From Yamagishiella unicocca (lineage: Eukaryota > Chlorophyta > Chlorophyceae > Chlamydomonadales > Volvocaceae), in contig BDSL01000140.1 in NCBI GenBank assembly GCA_003116995.1, positions 62,001 to 126,000 of the forward strand: a stretch of 64,000 nucleotides of DNA, written 5' to 3'. The position numbers and the translations under genes are program-made. Position 1 is the stretch's first letter; each line of letters opens with the position of its first letter. The notes under the pieces were generated by a model. That model had not been told where the DNA came from. It saw nothing but the letters and a program-made list of their open reading frames with translations, and did no database searches. Shown here piece after piece: positions 22,948 to 35,274 of the stretch.

Positions 22948-24026
22948 ATGACGGAGGTTCTGAAGAGGGGGTTCCCGGGCATGAAGGTACGCCTGAAAAG
23001 GAGCCTGGAGCGCTTCTGAAGACCAGCATGGCCTCACACGTGTATCGGCGCTTTGCAGAGCGTCAAGGATATGTCCATTGTGCAAGATGCACCGCCTCCT
23101 GGAGGTTTCCCGTCCATTCGTATTGAGCGCCGACTTCCCAGCACAGGGCCAACCGGTGTCGCCATTTTTGCTGGGCTTGCCGCAATCATGGGCTATGGCT
23201 TCTATAAGGTGCGTGTAATCATTCGCCGACTAGCTATTGGTGATCGGCACTCTGACAACCCTCACCCTTATGGTGCTCGCAGCTGAACGAGCGGCGCCAG
23301 GATAAGAGGTGCGCTGACACTAGCTAGCTTGGGCTTCGCGCACGTCGGTGGGCACGCATGGTTAGAATAAATGATTCCTTTTTTCATGATGCATGGTGCA
23401 GGTTTGAGGCCGATGAAATTCACACTGTTCGGAAGATTGTGCATCCTGTCCTCCAAGCAGAGTGGGACCTCAGGTGGGACCCGCAGCGTCCGCATTTCGT
23501 GAGCTGTCGTTTCACTTCTGATCCATGCTTGTCCGGCGATGTTGCATGTGCTGCTCGATTCCCCGCCTCCCTCCCCCCCGGGTTTCGCGACACCACCGAA
23601 CACACTTTCACCAACTTTGGGGGCCTGACTGCTTTTTGGCCAGGTATCTGGAGCATCTGCGCAAGGAGCGTGAGGAGGAGGCCAAGATCATGAAGAACGT
23701 AGGTTTCATGCGAACAGCCAATCTGCTGGGTGATCTCGATTGCAAAGCTGCAGCTCACCGCGCTGGCACTGCTTAAGGAATACGAGGCTGGCCCAATAGC
23801 CCGGAGGACGTAGCTGCAACAAGCGCGGGCGCCAACTGCCATGATCCCCGGCCCCAGTCAGGAACTGCCTAGCAATGTTTCCCTGTCCTACTGCCCAGCC
23901 TCAGTTCTCGTCTTATTAAGTGCGCGGCCCTTGTTCCAGGTGCCGGGCTGGAAGGTTGGCGAGTCCACCTCCCGCCACAGGTGGCTGCCTCCCCTGGAGT
24001 CGTGGGACAAGCGCCCGCTCGTGTAA
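22948..24026 (+). CDS. NDUFA13: NDUFA13/GRIM-19, complex I B16.6 subunit
   Basis: This is an accessory subunit of mitochondrial NADH:ubiquinone oxidoreductase (the animal protein is also called GRIM-19). Six exons join in phase: 22948-22986, 23059-23208, 23283-23308, 23402-23473, 23644-23698, 23940-24026, giving 142 residues (human 144). The diagnostic motifs are QDAPPPGGFPSI near residue 22, one membrane helix (about 45-62), LNERRQDKRFEADE, HPVLQAEWD, EEEAKIMKNVPGWKVGES and RWLPPL. They match the animal order (MPPPGGY; LLQAETDRR; EEEAIIMKDVPDWKVGES; RWVPPL). No cleaved presequence is expected, and the sequence starts directly at a short leader. Coding ends with GTG-TAA, which itself contains TGTAA. 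Confidence 0.94.
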
Positions 24027-25849
24027 GCGTGCTGCAACGGCGACGTGTGGGGCTTCATGGACGGCTTTTGAAGCCCGTTCGGGCGCACCTGTATACCTGC
24101 ACGCCCTAGCTTTCTTGGCATCAGTAAATCGATCAGTGGTTTGCTACCCCACATGGCATTGCTGGGCCCGTGCGCGACTGCAACGGATCGTGTTCGGCAG
24201 GGCCCCATTTTCTGGCGCCAGGTACTGCGGCGGAACGCCTAGAGTACAACAGCTGCCCTTGTGTCGGCCGTCACGAAGTCACACGGCAGTGGAAGCGTCG
24301 AATTGTGTCAATGTGCAATAACCCCTGCGTCCTAACAGCGGAGCACACGTGATTATAATGTTGCTGCCGGGCTGTTCTTTCAATGGCATGATTTGTCGGT
24401 GCGTTGGGTGTTCACCAACGGGGCAACATAGCTGCTTACTGCACGCATGCCCTGTCAGCTAAAGCAGTGAGGGGTTCTGGCGGTAAAAACGGCTCAACAG
24501 CTGTGCGCCATAGACAGTTGTGTCAGACATGCGGTTAGTTGGCGGGCTTGGACGGCCGCTGGTTCGCCAGCAGGCTTATGTTACATTCTCATTTGTGGGG
24601 TGTAAGGTATTGTTACATGGGGTGCGGCCGATCCACGCTTTGTGTGCATGCGGGGAGGCGGTGACAATTGGCAGGCTGCCATCCGTCCCAGGGTGTGTGC
24701 GTCAAGTGCAAGCGCACCTAGTGCGGGAAGGATCGCATGCACGATTGGTCGTCGATTGTAGGTAAGCTGGTTGTAGGTAAGCCAGCACATGCGACCAGCA
24801 CCTGGGTCACTGGTGGTCCTTCAAAGCTACAGTTCAGGAAGACGGATCATGGACCGACCCGATTGCGTGATCACGTATCCGCACACTGGTGAGGTAGAGG
24901 ACTGCGCAAAGAACGGAGACAAAATGCCCCACACCCCACTAAGCCCCACGCCGGTACTCAAGATCGCAACCAACTTTAGTGGGATTGGCCGAACACTTTT
25001 TCGAACCGGGCTACTTGCTTGAGCATCCTTTCCGCGAGCTGGAAACACTAGTGGGTAAGGCCAAGAAGCTAACCGATGACTGCAAGCGACTGCAAGAGTG
25101 GAAGTGAGGGTTCCCATGAGCAGCAGATGGCCCGCCGGATGAAAGCCACTGCTCGCCTGCTGCTGGATTGCATCGGGATAGTGGAGGCAATTCCGCTCGG
25201 GTACAGGCAGAACTGGGCAGAATTACACAATTGCGGCCAGGGGTAGGATGTGCCGATTGAGCGGCCCCTCCGCCCAGTGCCCCACGCCCTGAACGTTAGG
25301 CAGCACCAAGAACCTCGTCCCGTTATCAAGATTTGTTTTTAAGGATTCTTGGGTGAAATGTGGGTACGGGGATGCCTTTCACACGCTGACAATACCAGTC
25401 AAAACCCTGCGATTGCTAGCAGGTTGACGCGTTTCCATGTTGTGTTCATGCCTGTTCATGTCCTCATCGGGCCTCAACCCTGGCCCCATTGCAAGTTTCG
25501 CAGCTCTCTGTCCTTGCCGTCGTGGAGCATCATTCTATGGAAATGGGTTTGCTTGCCGCGTTTTCACGTTGTTCCCCCTTCACGCCCGGCCCGTGCGCTG
25601 CTGTGCGCTGCTGACTGAGGGAATGTGCAGGAAGGGCCTGCTCAACTAACACTTGAAAAGTTCGAACGTGACCTTCTGAGTGTGGACATATTTGTAACTG
25701 TATGTGACCCAAATGGCTTCTACTGCTCAATTTAGAGAACACGGCGGGAATTAGGCCTCCTGGGTGTGACGCTCCGAAGCCGACAGTGGTAGAATTGAGA
25801 ATGCGGCATAGGTTCCGCGCCATTCTTACATTTTTACTATCCTGTAATC
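24027..25849. other. Intergenic; mostly featureless
   Basis: Apart from the coding-like fragment at about 24975-25240 (listed separately) I see no gene, RNA or element in this stretch. It includes the NDUFA13 3' flank and the SHMT promoter. Confidence 0.45.
24975..25240 (+). pseudogene. Coding-like fragment with a frameshift, family unknown
   Basis: One frame reads GLAEHFFEPGYLLEHPFREL then ETLVGKAKKLTDDCKRLQEW and hits TGA. One base over, near 25108, the reading continues EQQMARRMKATARLLLDCIG then AIPLGYRQNWAELHN to a stop. The composition is protein-like (amphipathic helices, no low-complexity bias) and the two parts fit if a single base was lost or gained. I cannot name the family and see no ATG. 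It could also be two exons of an unannotated gene. Confidence 0.3.
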
Positions 25850-28800
25850 ATGTTGCGTATCAAGGGTGCTCAGCTTGCTCTCCGGGCGTTGTCAGCCAAG
25901 CAGGGCACTGTGAGTCCTCTTGCCTTTCCCGCTTGCTTCCCCTATCTAGGTCACTCCCAGGCAATTTGCTTCCTTACGCTTCATTTATATGTCTAAACGC
26001 AGGAGCTGGTGCAGCAGCGCTGGTTCGCCGCTCAGGTTGGCACGTTTCTGAGGGTCGTGTGCGCTAAGACGCGCGAGCTTGTTCTGACGCTGCTTCTCAT
26101 GCCTGCAGCCTGCCCTTTCTAATGAGGAGGAGTACAGCCGGTTCTCTCAGGATTCCAACAGGTCGCATGTCACCGTAAGTCTGTGTGCACTGCCACGCCA
26201 TGCACGACCCACAGCGCCACCCACCGCTCGCGGTTTGTTTGCAGTGGCCCAAGCAGCTTAATGCCCCGCTCGCTGAGGTTGATCCGGATCTGTATGATAT
26301 TATCGAGAAGGAGAAGAATCGCCAGTACAAGGTATGTTAGCGACCGAATTGCGCGAACGGTTTCCGATCCGCGCCTACGTGTCTGACACGCTCCAACCAT
26401 ATCAATATGCTCGTTTCAGGGGCTAGAGCTGATCCCGTCGGAGAACTTCGTGTCCGCGTCTGTGATGGAGGCTGTCGGCTCGGTCATGACCAACAAGTAC
26501 TCGGAGGGCTATCCCGGTGCGCGCTACTATGGCGGCAACGAGTTCATCGATATGGCCGAGCGCCTATGCCAGGTGCAGTACGGGTGAAAGATGTTGGGAG
26601 GGGAGAGGGGTGACGGGCAGGTGCGGAGGGGCCGGCTTCAGCATAGCACAGATGTGGCCTATGGTCACTGCTGCCTGCTCCGCCGGGGCAAGGCCACATA
26701 GAATGACGGTTGAGAGGTGCTTGGGAGGACACAGATCCTCAGCTTCGGGGAGGTTCGCTCGCGCCTCCTCCTCTCTTTTCCTCCCGCACCTAGTATCGAT
26801 CGTCTAGCCTCCCTGCTGTCCACGCCCCACAAAGCGGCAGGGAAGACACCGTTGCCACCAGCGCTGGCTTCCTCGACGCAACAGCGGCCGTACTAGGCAG
26901 GCAACCGCAAGAGCAATCCAACGCCGCGCCTCACAGCACTGCACCTGCCCGGTCCCGTACGTCAAACCTAAATTAGTAGCTGTCACGCGTAGAGGCACGG
27001 TAGTGTGTCAACACGCTCTAACTGGCGCAGCTTGTGTGCCGAAATGGGTCATAGGTTACTGGGTCCTACCAGGGAGTGTACGGACAAGCGCATGGGATCA
27101 CGGTCAAGTTACCCACCATATCGTAACCGATTGCGGGGGCAAACGGTGGCCAGCAGCGCTTCTCTTAAGACAGGAAAGGGGATTGCCAGAGCTGGGGTGC
27201 TATGACGTCTCGTGCGCTTAGCAGCAGTGTCGCGCTGAGCTGGTTTTGTCCGGGTGATGATGGTGGGTGGGGCCCTGCAATTGCGCGCTCGTGGCGGTGA
27301 ACTGGCAAAATGGCGGCTAGGACTCGGCGGAACGAAAATGGAGGAATGGAAGACATCAAAACTCCTGGACGGCGACAGAGACGGCAGCGGCATGCGCGCA
27401 TGGGCTCCACCAAATCAGGCACCGCACTCACGCAACCCGGGGCAGGGCGGTGTGGCGTCCCAGCGAGGTGATCCGTGCCTACGAGTCGGGCAACTGCTGA
27501 GTCTGCATCGTTATACCCAACAACTCTGACTCATGGTTTGAGGACGGGAGTCGATTGCAGGGTTACGTCACCCTCGACATCCCTCCACACGCGCTTGTCC
27601 CTGATTTCAATTGGATGCTGCTGCTGTCCTTGCGGTGCCATCCCCCGTACGCCTGCAGGATCGCGCCCTCAAGGCGTTCCACCTGGACCCCGCCAACTGG
27701 GGCGTCAACGTGCAGTCGCTGTCCGGCTCGCCGTCCAACTTCCAGGTGGGTGTGAGGCTCGAGGGAGGGCAGGGAAGGGTGTTCGGGAAAGATGGTGGAC
27801 TGTTAGCGTTTGTAGGTGCCTATTCGAAGACAGGGAGGTTAAGGAGGTGGGGCGGCTGGAGGCGGTGGTGCAGGGTCGGGACGGTGACGGCTGGGGTTGG
27901 ACTGGTCTGTGGGTGGGAAGATAGGGGGCTGGAGAATAGGAAGGGTGCCGAAAGTATTTGCGCGGGTGGAATGTGCGTTCAATGTGTGTGGGATGGCAGA
28001 ACCGCAGTCCTGTGAGCTGCTGGGTAGTGAATCGCAGCCTTGCGAAGCGCATCAGGGGAGGGAGGGAGGGAGCGACGGAGTGCGCCTGTGCGCACGCTGC
28101 ATCGCAGCTAATGACAGTTCCAACAGGGAAGGATTACATACGCGACCTCGGCCTGGACCTGCCTCCGCTTCCGCCCGGCCTGAACCCTTCCGATACCCAA
28201 TGGACAGCATCCGCTGGTCTCGTGACCTGTGTGCCCGCATCTTGGCCCGCATGCCCCTAAAAGCTCCGCTCGCCTGACCCGTTAGTCGGCGGTCCCGCCT
28301 CTCGCCCGGCCCCGCAGGTGTACACCGCGCTGCTGCAGCCCCACGACCGCATCATGGCTCTGGACCTGCCCCACGGCGGCCACCTTAGCCACGGCTACCA
28401 GACTGACACCAAGAAGATCTCGGCCACCTCGATCTATTTCGAGGTGGGGCGTTTGCTGAGGAGGAGATGGAGGGGAGGGGAATGGGAGCCTGCGGCTGGC
28501 CGTGGAAGCCTTTTTTAGTTGGGAGGCGCGGGAGAGGAACCCTGTAACGACGTAGGCAGCGCCTGCTGTCGCGTTTTGGGCCTGAAGAGATGCTGTCACG
28601 CATCTGGTTTGGGCGCCATGGGGACTGCCCGCAACTATGTGTCGCCTAAATCCCAACAACCACCTGCCCAATTTCCCCTGCAGCAAATGCCGTACCGCCT
28701 GAACGAGGAGACCGGCCTCATCGATTACGACATGCTGGAGAAGACCGCCAAGCTGTTCCGCCCCAAGCTCATCGTGGCGGGTAGGCAGGGTGCCCGGAAA

Positions 28801-31548
28801 GCATTCCGATCTGGGTCCTGTCGAGGGCTCCCAACTTGCCGCCGAGCCTGTTGCAACCGTGATCGGCATTCCGCCCTCGGTAGTCCAACCACGTCCGCCT
28901 CTGCCCTCCCCGCCCCCCCCCCCCAACAGGCGCCTCGGCGTACACCCGCCACTACGACTACCCCCGCATGCGCGCCATCGCCGACAAGGTGGGTGCCTTG
29001 CCGCTGGTGGCTGCGGGCCCGTGGCAGGACAATGTGCGGGCAAACACCCTGCCTGCGCCCTGCTCATAAAACATCGTGGGGTGCATTGCCGTGCGCCGCC
29101 GCTTCACATTCCACTTCCTTCGCCCCATTTCGGTCGCCTGCCCGATGAATCTTAGGAGTAAGTAGCGGTTGCGAGGCACATCCTTACCTGATCACTTGGA
29201 ACCTCTCAAGGAATGAAACCGCGCACTTCCCGGGCGAAGTTACACGCGGACTCGGCACAGTAGAACCCGGCCTTGGCCGCTCTGACAGCACCTTCTCGCC
29301 GCGCGAATATCCGCCCTTGGCCGCTTGGCCTAACAGCACCTTTACTCCCCTGACCGCCCTGTAACGCATCGCGTCGCTCGGCTCCCCAGGTGGGCGCCTG
29401 GCTGCTGGCCGACATGGCGCACATCTCCGGACTGGTCGCCGCCGACCTGGTGCCCTCGCCCTTCGGTTACGCCGACATCGTCACCACCACCACCCACAAG
29501 TCGCTGCGCGGCCCTCGCGGTGCCATGATCTTCTTCCGCCGTGGGTTGCGCCGCACGGACGCCAAGACGGGCAAGCCCATCATGTACGACATTGAGGACA
29601 AGATCAACTTTGCCGTCTTCCCCGGCCTGCAGGTGCGGACGGGCGGGGGTTGCGGACGCAGTCTTTTGTATAGTGGCCGGGGGAGGGACGGCACGAATGC
29701 ACGGGTACTACTGTTGCCGTAAGCCTTCCCCGCCCTGCCCCCCAACCTCTGCGTGCGCTGGCACCCTTGTGCGGCCATGAGTCCATCTTGCAAGCCCGCT
29801 CCTGCAAAACTTCCACCTTTCCATAATCTTCCCACCCCCTAACGTTTCATTTTCCCCAGGTGTCAGCATTCGCGTGTCCTCGCTGCCCCTTCTGACCCTT
29901 CCTTGGTGCCCCTTGCGGTCTATACCTTTGACCATCCACAGGGCGGCCCGCACAACCACACCATCTCCGGTCTGGCTTGCGCGCTGAAGCAGGCTGCCAC
30001 GCCCGAGTTCAAAGCCTACCAGCAGCAGGTGATGTCCAACAGCCAGGCCCTGGCTAAGGGCATGGCCAAGCGCGGCTTCAAGCTGGTGTCGGGCGGCACC
30101 GACAACCACATCGTGCTGGTGGACCTGCGGCCCAAGGTAGGTAGAACGGAAGGAAAGGCCGTGGTGCGGCCTGGGATTTCCTTGGAGGCTGGTACAGTGG
30201 CAGTCCATCTTTAGGAGCGCGGGCGAAGCGGCGCAGGGCGGCACGGACAGGAGGCACGAGGGGCAGGGCACGGGAAGAGGTGCTGAAACGTTGCCTGAGG
30301 CACGAGGGGGCTGCCAGCAGGTCGTCACTTGCTCGGGGTGCGTGATGGAGGGTCACGGCCGTGGCCGGCGGCTCGGGGCTCATGCTGAGCCGTGCTGAGC
30401 CCGACTATCCCGTACCGCTCTCATGCTGAGCCGTGCTGAGCCGAACTTTCCGCACCGTGCTGTGCTGCCTCCAGGGCGTTGACGGTTCCCGCGTGGAGCG
30501 CGTGCTGGAGCTGGCCCACATCGCCGCCAACAAGAACACGGTGCCCGGGGACACCTCCGCGCTGGTGCCGGGCGGCCTGCGCATGGGCTCGCCGGCGCTC
30601 ACGTCGCGTGGCTTCGTGGAGGACGACTTCGACCAGGTAGGCTCGGGGGCGGAGGCAGCGCATGAACGCGCGCTTTTCACATGGAGGGAATCCAACTGCT
30701 AGGCTAGAAGGTTAGGACTCAGGTTGGAGTGTGTAGGGGGCGGGGCCGGGGCCAGAGACCAAGGCGGGCGCATACGGCGAGCAGGGGCGGCTTGTGCGTT
30801 CATTCGGAAGGCACAGGCCAGGAGGCCAAGTGGGCAGGGCCGGGCGGGCTAGGATTCGAGGGTAAGGGGTGCGGCTGAGGGGTGGGCGTGGGTTCCAGGC
30901 CAGGAGGGCGTGCATACACAATGGTCTCGTCCCGTCCTGCGCTTGTTCCTGACGCAGCAGATTGTCAAAGACCCCACCTCACAGCACGTTGGATCCCCAC
31001 CCTGATGTACCTCCTGCCCGCCCTGCTCCCATCCCCCGCCCAGGTTGCTGAATTCGTGGACCGCTCGGTGAAAATCGCCGTGGACCTTAAGGCCAAGTTC
31101 CCCAAGCTCAAGGAGTTCCGCGAGTACCTCACCAAGGAGGTGAGCGGTGGGATGATGCGGTAGAGCAGGCAGGGGGCCGCCAAGGACGCAAAGTAGAGCA
31201 ATTGGGCGCTGCACAAGCCACTAGCTGCAGGTCGGCACATGGGGTTGGAAGAGCGAGGGGTGCTGAGCGATGCCGCGTCCTCCTGTGTCGTGTTGTGTCT
31301 GCCACTGCCAAACCTTCAGCACGTGGCGTCAACGGTTTTGTATGTTACGTTGTTCTGGGCTGGGGTGAGTTGTGCCCAGCGCGCAGCCTTCCGCCGCGGC
31401 CTGCAACCCTGTCCTTCCCCCCGCGCTCGTGCCCGCCCGCCCGCAGTGCCCGCCGGAGATCGCCGCCCTTAAGAAGTCCGTCGAGACCTTCGCCATGCGC
31501 TTCCCCACAATAGGCTTCGAGAAGGCTTCCATGCGCTACAAGGACTAG
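25850..31548 (+). CDS. SHMT: Serine hydroxymethyltransferase, probably mitochondrial
   Basis: This PLP enzyme converts serine and tetrahydrofolate to glycine and methylene-tetrahydrofolate; in mitochondria it works with glycine decarboxylase in photorespiration. Fourteen exons join in phase: 25850-25909, 26003-26035, 26109-26174, 26245-26331, 26420-26572, 27659-27745, 28318-28443, 28684-28780, 28930-28988, 29390-29632, 29942-30136, 30475-30636, 31044-31139, 31447-31548, giving 521 residues. Clear family blocks are [64 protein letters not shown], the PLP lysine in [14 protein letters not shown] (Lys293), [13 protein letters not shown] and [14 protein letters not shown]. Residues before the catalytic core ([14 protein letters not shown], then SAKQGT) form a basic amphipathic presequence without acidic residues, typical of mitochondrial import. 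Intron 5 is long (about 1.09 kb) with no feature I recognise. Confidence 0.96.
30381..30462. repeat. 41-bp tandem duplication in SHMT intron 11
   Basis: CATGCTGAGCCGTGCTGAGCC begins at 30381 and again at 30422. The rest of each unit is similar but diverged. It lies wholly in the intron before exon 12. Confidence 0.7.
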
Positions 31549-31664
31549 AGCGTGGGCCAGGTCCGGGTGTGGGTTGTGTCGAGGTGGAGTGCTCTCCGCA
31601 TGGGGCGTTCGGGTGGTTTCCGGGTGCGGTATGGTACGGCGCGTTGGTAAGGTGAAGTGAAGGG

Positions 31665-31669
31665 TGTAA
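31665..31669 (+). terminator. TGTAA poly(A) signal of SHMT
   Basis: TGTAA, the usual polyadenylation signal of Chlamydomonas-type algae, lies 117 bp after the SHMT stop. It is the first one in the 3' flank. A pair of further TGTAA sites near 32288 and 32308 could be alternatives. Confidence 0.55.
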
Positions 31670-32871
31670 TGTTCGACCGAATAGGTGTACTGCGAAGGGT
31701 GCCGGCGGCGGCTAAGGCTTAGCGCATAGAACGAGTCGGGAGGGGGAGCTGGGGAGTAGGGCGGAGTCCCCTCTCTGTACTGCGCCCACGGCGTGTACGA
31801 CAGTGTGACTTTTTAAGACGACACTCGCATGCATAAGGACACAACGCAATGCTGCGGAGAGACCAGTAGGCTATGGGGGGTATCTTTATCTGCAACCGTG
31901 ACAGTCGATATAAAGTTGCAGCACATGAGTTGTCATTTCGGTATCGACCCGTTTCCCTCCAGTTATTGAGCAACGGCGAACCGGTCAATATGCCTGGTGG
32001 CCTGTTACTGGCTTTGCCAGCCCATTCCAGTCGTTGCGGTCTGCGGATTTTCCCACGGCGCTGCTGTTGCAGCTCGAGTTCCGTGTACTTCGTTACATCA
32101 TGGGGATCGAGGGCCTGTGGCAGTGGCGGCGGTGGTGAGGTGTGTTCTCTGTGCAGCTTTACCACACAAGGTGTCACAAAGCCTGCTGGAAATCTGCCTG
32201 GCTTTAGGATCGCCGTTGTCGGCTGTCCTTATTTTTCTGGCCAAGAGCCTTCCGGTGCCGCCTGAATCGCTGACATGTCATGCGGCTGTAAATAAACAAC
32301 ATACGGCTGTAAATACACGATCTGATCGACAGGCACTCAGCGGCGCGAGATAAATACACTGCGCATCGCTCCCTTGTCCTCCAACAATCGCCCTCTCATG
32401 TACCACTGTAATCCTGCACCCACCGTTGCCAATATGGCACCCTCGCGCTCTCAACGCCCAGTGTCTTGGTCGGCCGTACAATGGTCCCTGGGCAACGTGA
32501 GGCCGCCAACCGCCTGAACGGCCACACGGACCAAGCCCAGCTAATTACGTCGATATGCGGTTATAAATATTGCCGTACCACACAGTAATCAGCCAGCGCG
32601 CTTCTTTCTGTGCACCGCCAGCGCCATCGCTCGGTCTGAAACTTGAAGTGTGCGACATGATATTGAACTTACGGATCACGGCTGCACGCAGTGCACGGTC
32701 TCGTATGCCTGCTGCGTCCGCACTTCTATTTCCAACAGAAGCGTAGGCGCCCAACCCCCTCCCCTCCGCCAATAATCATCGCGATGCTTCGCACCCAGCA
32801 ATCAGCCCACTCCGCCGTAGCAATTGCCCTTACCCTGCCCCTCCCAGCCCCCGCACTCCCTTGCGCATTCT
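31670..32871. other. Intergenic between convergent SHMT and ARL6
   Basis: About 1.2 kb holding the 3' flanks of both genes. No coding frame with family resemblance was seen. A near-duplicate GGCTGTAAATA occurs at about 32285 and 32305. Confidence 0.45.
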
Positions 32872-34743
32872 TTACAGTTTCTCCAGCTTCGTTGCCAGCC
32901 AGTCGATCCCGTTATCCACCCCCTCTCCCGTCAGCCCGTTGGACGGCATGATCTGCCATGGCCGGTCCTTGATGTCGTCCAGACCCAACGCCTGCAAGCA
33001 GTGGAGGCCGTGTCGGACGACGCCCGTATGGGCAGTAGGGAGGACGGGGACCGAGTTCGAGCGCTACAGGTGTAGGCAAGCCTGATTTGTGACGGTCGCG
33101 TACACGTACGTTATCGTATGCAGCCATGGCAGCCTGCACCCAGCTCTGCATCGTCACCTCCCGCGCATGGGGCGCCCTTGACCATCCGGGTCCAAAACCC
33201 TAACCCGCCTCCACCCTCGTCCCCTGGCCTTCCCCCCACCTGCGCAATCTCCACGGGCGGCATGGCCACAGGCAGGTCCTTCTTGTTCGCAAAGTACAGG
33301 ACCGGAACCTTCCGCAGGTTGGGGTGCGCCAGCATGTGCTCCATCTCGTCACGGGAAACTACCCTGGGAGGGTGAGATCGGGTCGGGCGGCGGGGGTGGG
33401 ACTTGACCTCCCCTCTCTCCTTGCCCGTCCCCGTTTCCTAACCGGTTTACTTTCGGGGCCGACCCACGGGTTTCCTCTCATACCTCCCTCCTTGCCCTCC
33501 CCCTTCCTCCCCTCCAACCCTCCGCTATCTACGCCCCTCCACCGCCTCCACCCACATGCGCAGCTTATCCGCTGAGTCCACCACGAAGATCACGGCGTCC
33601 GCGTCCCGGTAGTACTGCTCCCACAGCGTGCGGTATCGTCCTGCCCCCGACATGTCGAACACCGTGAAGGTCAGGGCCCTGCATCGTGGGAGCGGACCCG
33701 GAAGGACAAGTTAGGCAGGGAACTCCCCTGCTCCACCGGACGGTGCAGTTTGGGGTGGTGAAACCGGCACTGCATTTATGTGCGTTACGTCGGAGGTGTT
33801 CGGGTGTGCAGCTCAACCGCTTCAGGGTGTATGTGGTGAGGCCATGTCTGTCTGTGGGGATCTGTATGGGCCTGTACGGGTCGATGTGGGTCAAGGTTGC
33901 GGGTCTGAATCGATGTGGGTCAACGTGGTCGGGGCTGAGGGCCCGAATCGATGTGGGTCATCGTGGTCGGGACTGAGGGCACGAATCGATGTGGGTCAAC
34001 ATGGTCGGGGCTGTGGGTGATGTGGGCCAATTTGGTTTGGGACTGAAGGATAACAGCCATTGCAGTTGTTGGCAGGCTGTTCTTGGGCCCCGACTGTACG
34101 AGTGGTCATGTGCGTTGTAGTACGCGAGTGCGACTGCGATTACGTTCCAAGCGGAGTTAGGAACGAGGAGCACAGCTGTGCGACAACTCCGCTGTGGGGC
34201 GTGTGTTCAACATTACTCTATCGGGCCGTACGCGATGAAGATACAGATGGGCAAGGGGATGTTGCATGGAGGTCGTTGGACCACAGGCGGGCTCCGCGTA
34301 CCCTTTTTGGAGCTCGTCCACCGAGAAGCCAACCGTCGGCGCCACCTCTGCGGCTTGTCTCGGCCGTGGCTGCGGCGCACGATGTAAGAGGGGTAGGACT
34401 CAGCGTTTTGATATGAAGATTGAAAGCGCAGAGGCCGCGGCCAGCTCTAAACGCAGGTGCACTGCTAGCTGTGTGGCAGGTCAGCAGTAGGGGAGGGTAC
34501 TTGGGAGGCGGCAGGGGCTGCTTCCGCTGCGCACGCACCTTCAGCCTCTCAATAATGGTAGTCTTGCCACTGTTATCTAATCCCACGACAAGGACGTTCA
34601 CCTGCGATGCAGCAAACGGCATACGTGATGTAGATGGGCAACATGCGCGAGCCCCGCCCCGCGGACCGAGGTGGTAGGCATTAACCAACTACCTTTCGCC
34701 CCGACATTCCTAACATAGAGAGCAGCTTGTCGAAAAACCCCAT
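32872..34743 (-). CDS. ARL6: ARL6/BBS3, ciliary small GTPase
   Basis: ARL6 (BBS3) recruits the BBSome to membranes for ciliary membrane-protein traffic. Six exons join in phase on the minus strand: 34743-34693, 34601-34539, 34369-34302, 33678-33556, 33363-33240, 32991-32872, giving 182 residues (human 186). Seen directly: the P-loop GLDNSGKT (24-31), APTVGFS in switch I (Thr50), [13 protein letters not shown] in switch II (Asp69, Gly72), FANKKD (128-131) and PSNG near 159. The FDMSG form and RLMV/LRMVV blocks separate ARL6 from other ARLs. Residue 73 is Ala where ARFs and human ARL6 have the catalytic Gln; I recall the same Ala in Chlamydomonas BBS3, so this is probably lineage-typical and implies weak intrinsic GTP hydrolysis. 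Its presence predicts a ciliated organism. It is head to head with the epsin gene. Confidence 0.94.
33459..33479 (-). repeat. Copy of a short intronic motif near donors
   Basis: On the minus strand the ARL6 intron 4 contains GAGAGGAAACCCGTGGGTCG. Close relatives occur in sense in the cysteine synthase intron at 41373-41396 and POLQ introns at 48577-48618 and 50338-50362, and on the opposite strand in an ARMC8 intron at 13371-13394. Confidence 0.6.
33907..34019. repeat. 38-bp tandem repeat, three units, in ARL6 intron 3
   Basis: Units start at 33907, 33945 and 33983, each beginning GAATCGATGTGGGTCA and containing GTGGTCGGG or ATGGTCGGG. The third unit is one base shorter. Wholly intronic. Confidence 0.9.
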
Positions 34744-35274
34744 CCTGCAAGGCCTGTCGTCCTGGCAGCTGTCGCCTCGAAGTCCGGTAGCCCAGACTGC
34801 TCAGATAGCTTCCCCAGCTGCTAGTATACTTTAGGTAATGCTTTCCTGAATATGTTGGGAACAATGCTGCTATTTTAAAGGTTGTTTCGCATCAGGAGCT
34901 CTACTGTTTACGGCCAAGCCAAATGATAATGGATTACTTATTCTAAGCGCGGTTGGCGACGAGTTCTGGAGTAGTATGCGTAGGATACAAGCCATAATGA
35001 ACAGGTACCACCGTACCAGGGATTCCCTACACGCCGTACGTGTGCTCCATTGCCTACCTTTCATGCCATTGATTACAAGACAACTCGAAGCACAGATTCA
35101 TCCTCCACAAACGAAATAGCTACGTTAAGGGAGTTGCTTCCAGGTCGCGGGGCTGCACCCGCGCCTGCATATACCCTTTCTCCACATTGGACTTGGTTGC
35201 AGACGTGCTACGCAGTCACGATCTTGCCGCGACTTGCCATTCTACTTTATAGCCTAGGAACTCGGTCTTAAAAA
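34744..35274. promoter_or_regulatory. Shared promoter region, ARL6 / epsin
   Basis: 531 bp separate the divergent start codons of ARL6 and the epsin-like gene. The region is AT-rich compared with the flanking exons. No X-box or other named ciliary promoter element was recognised by eye. Confidence 0.5.
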
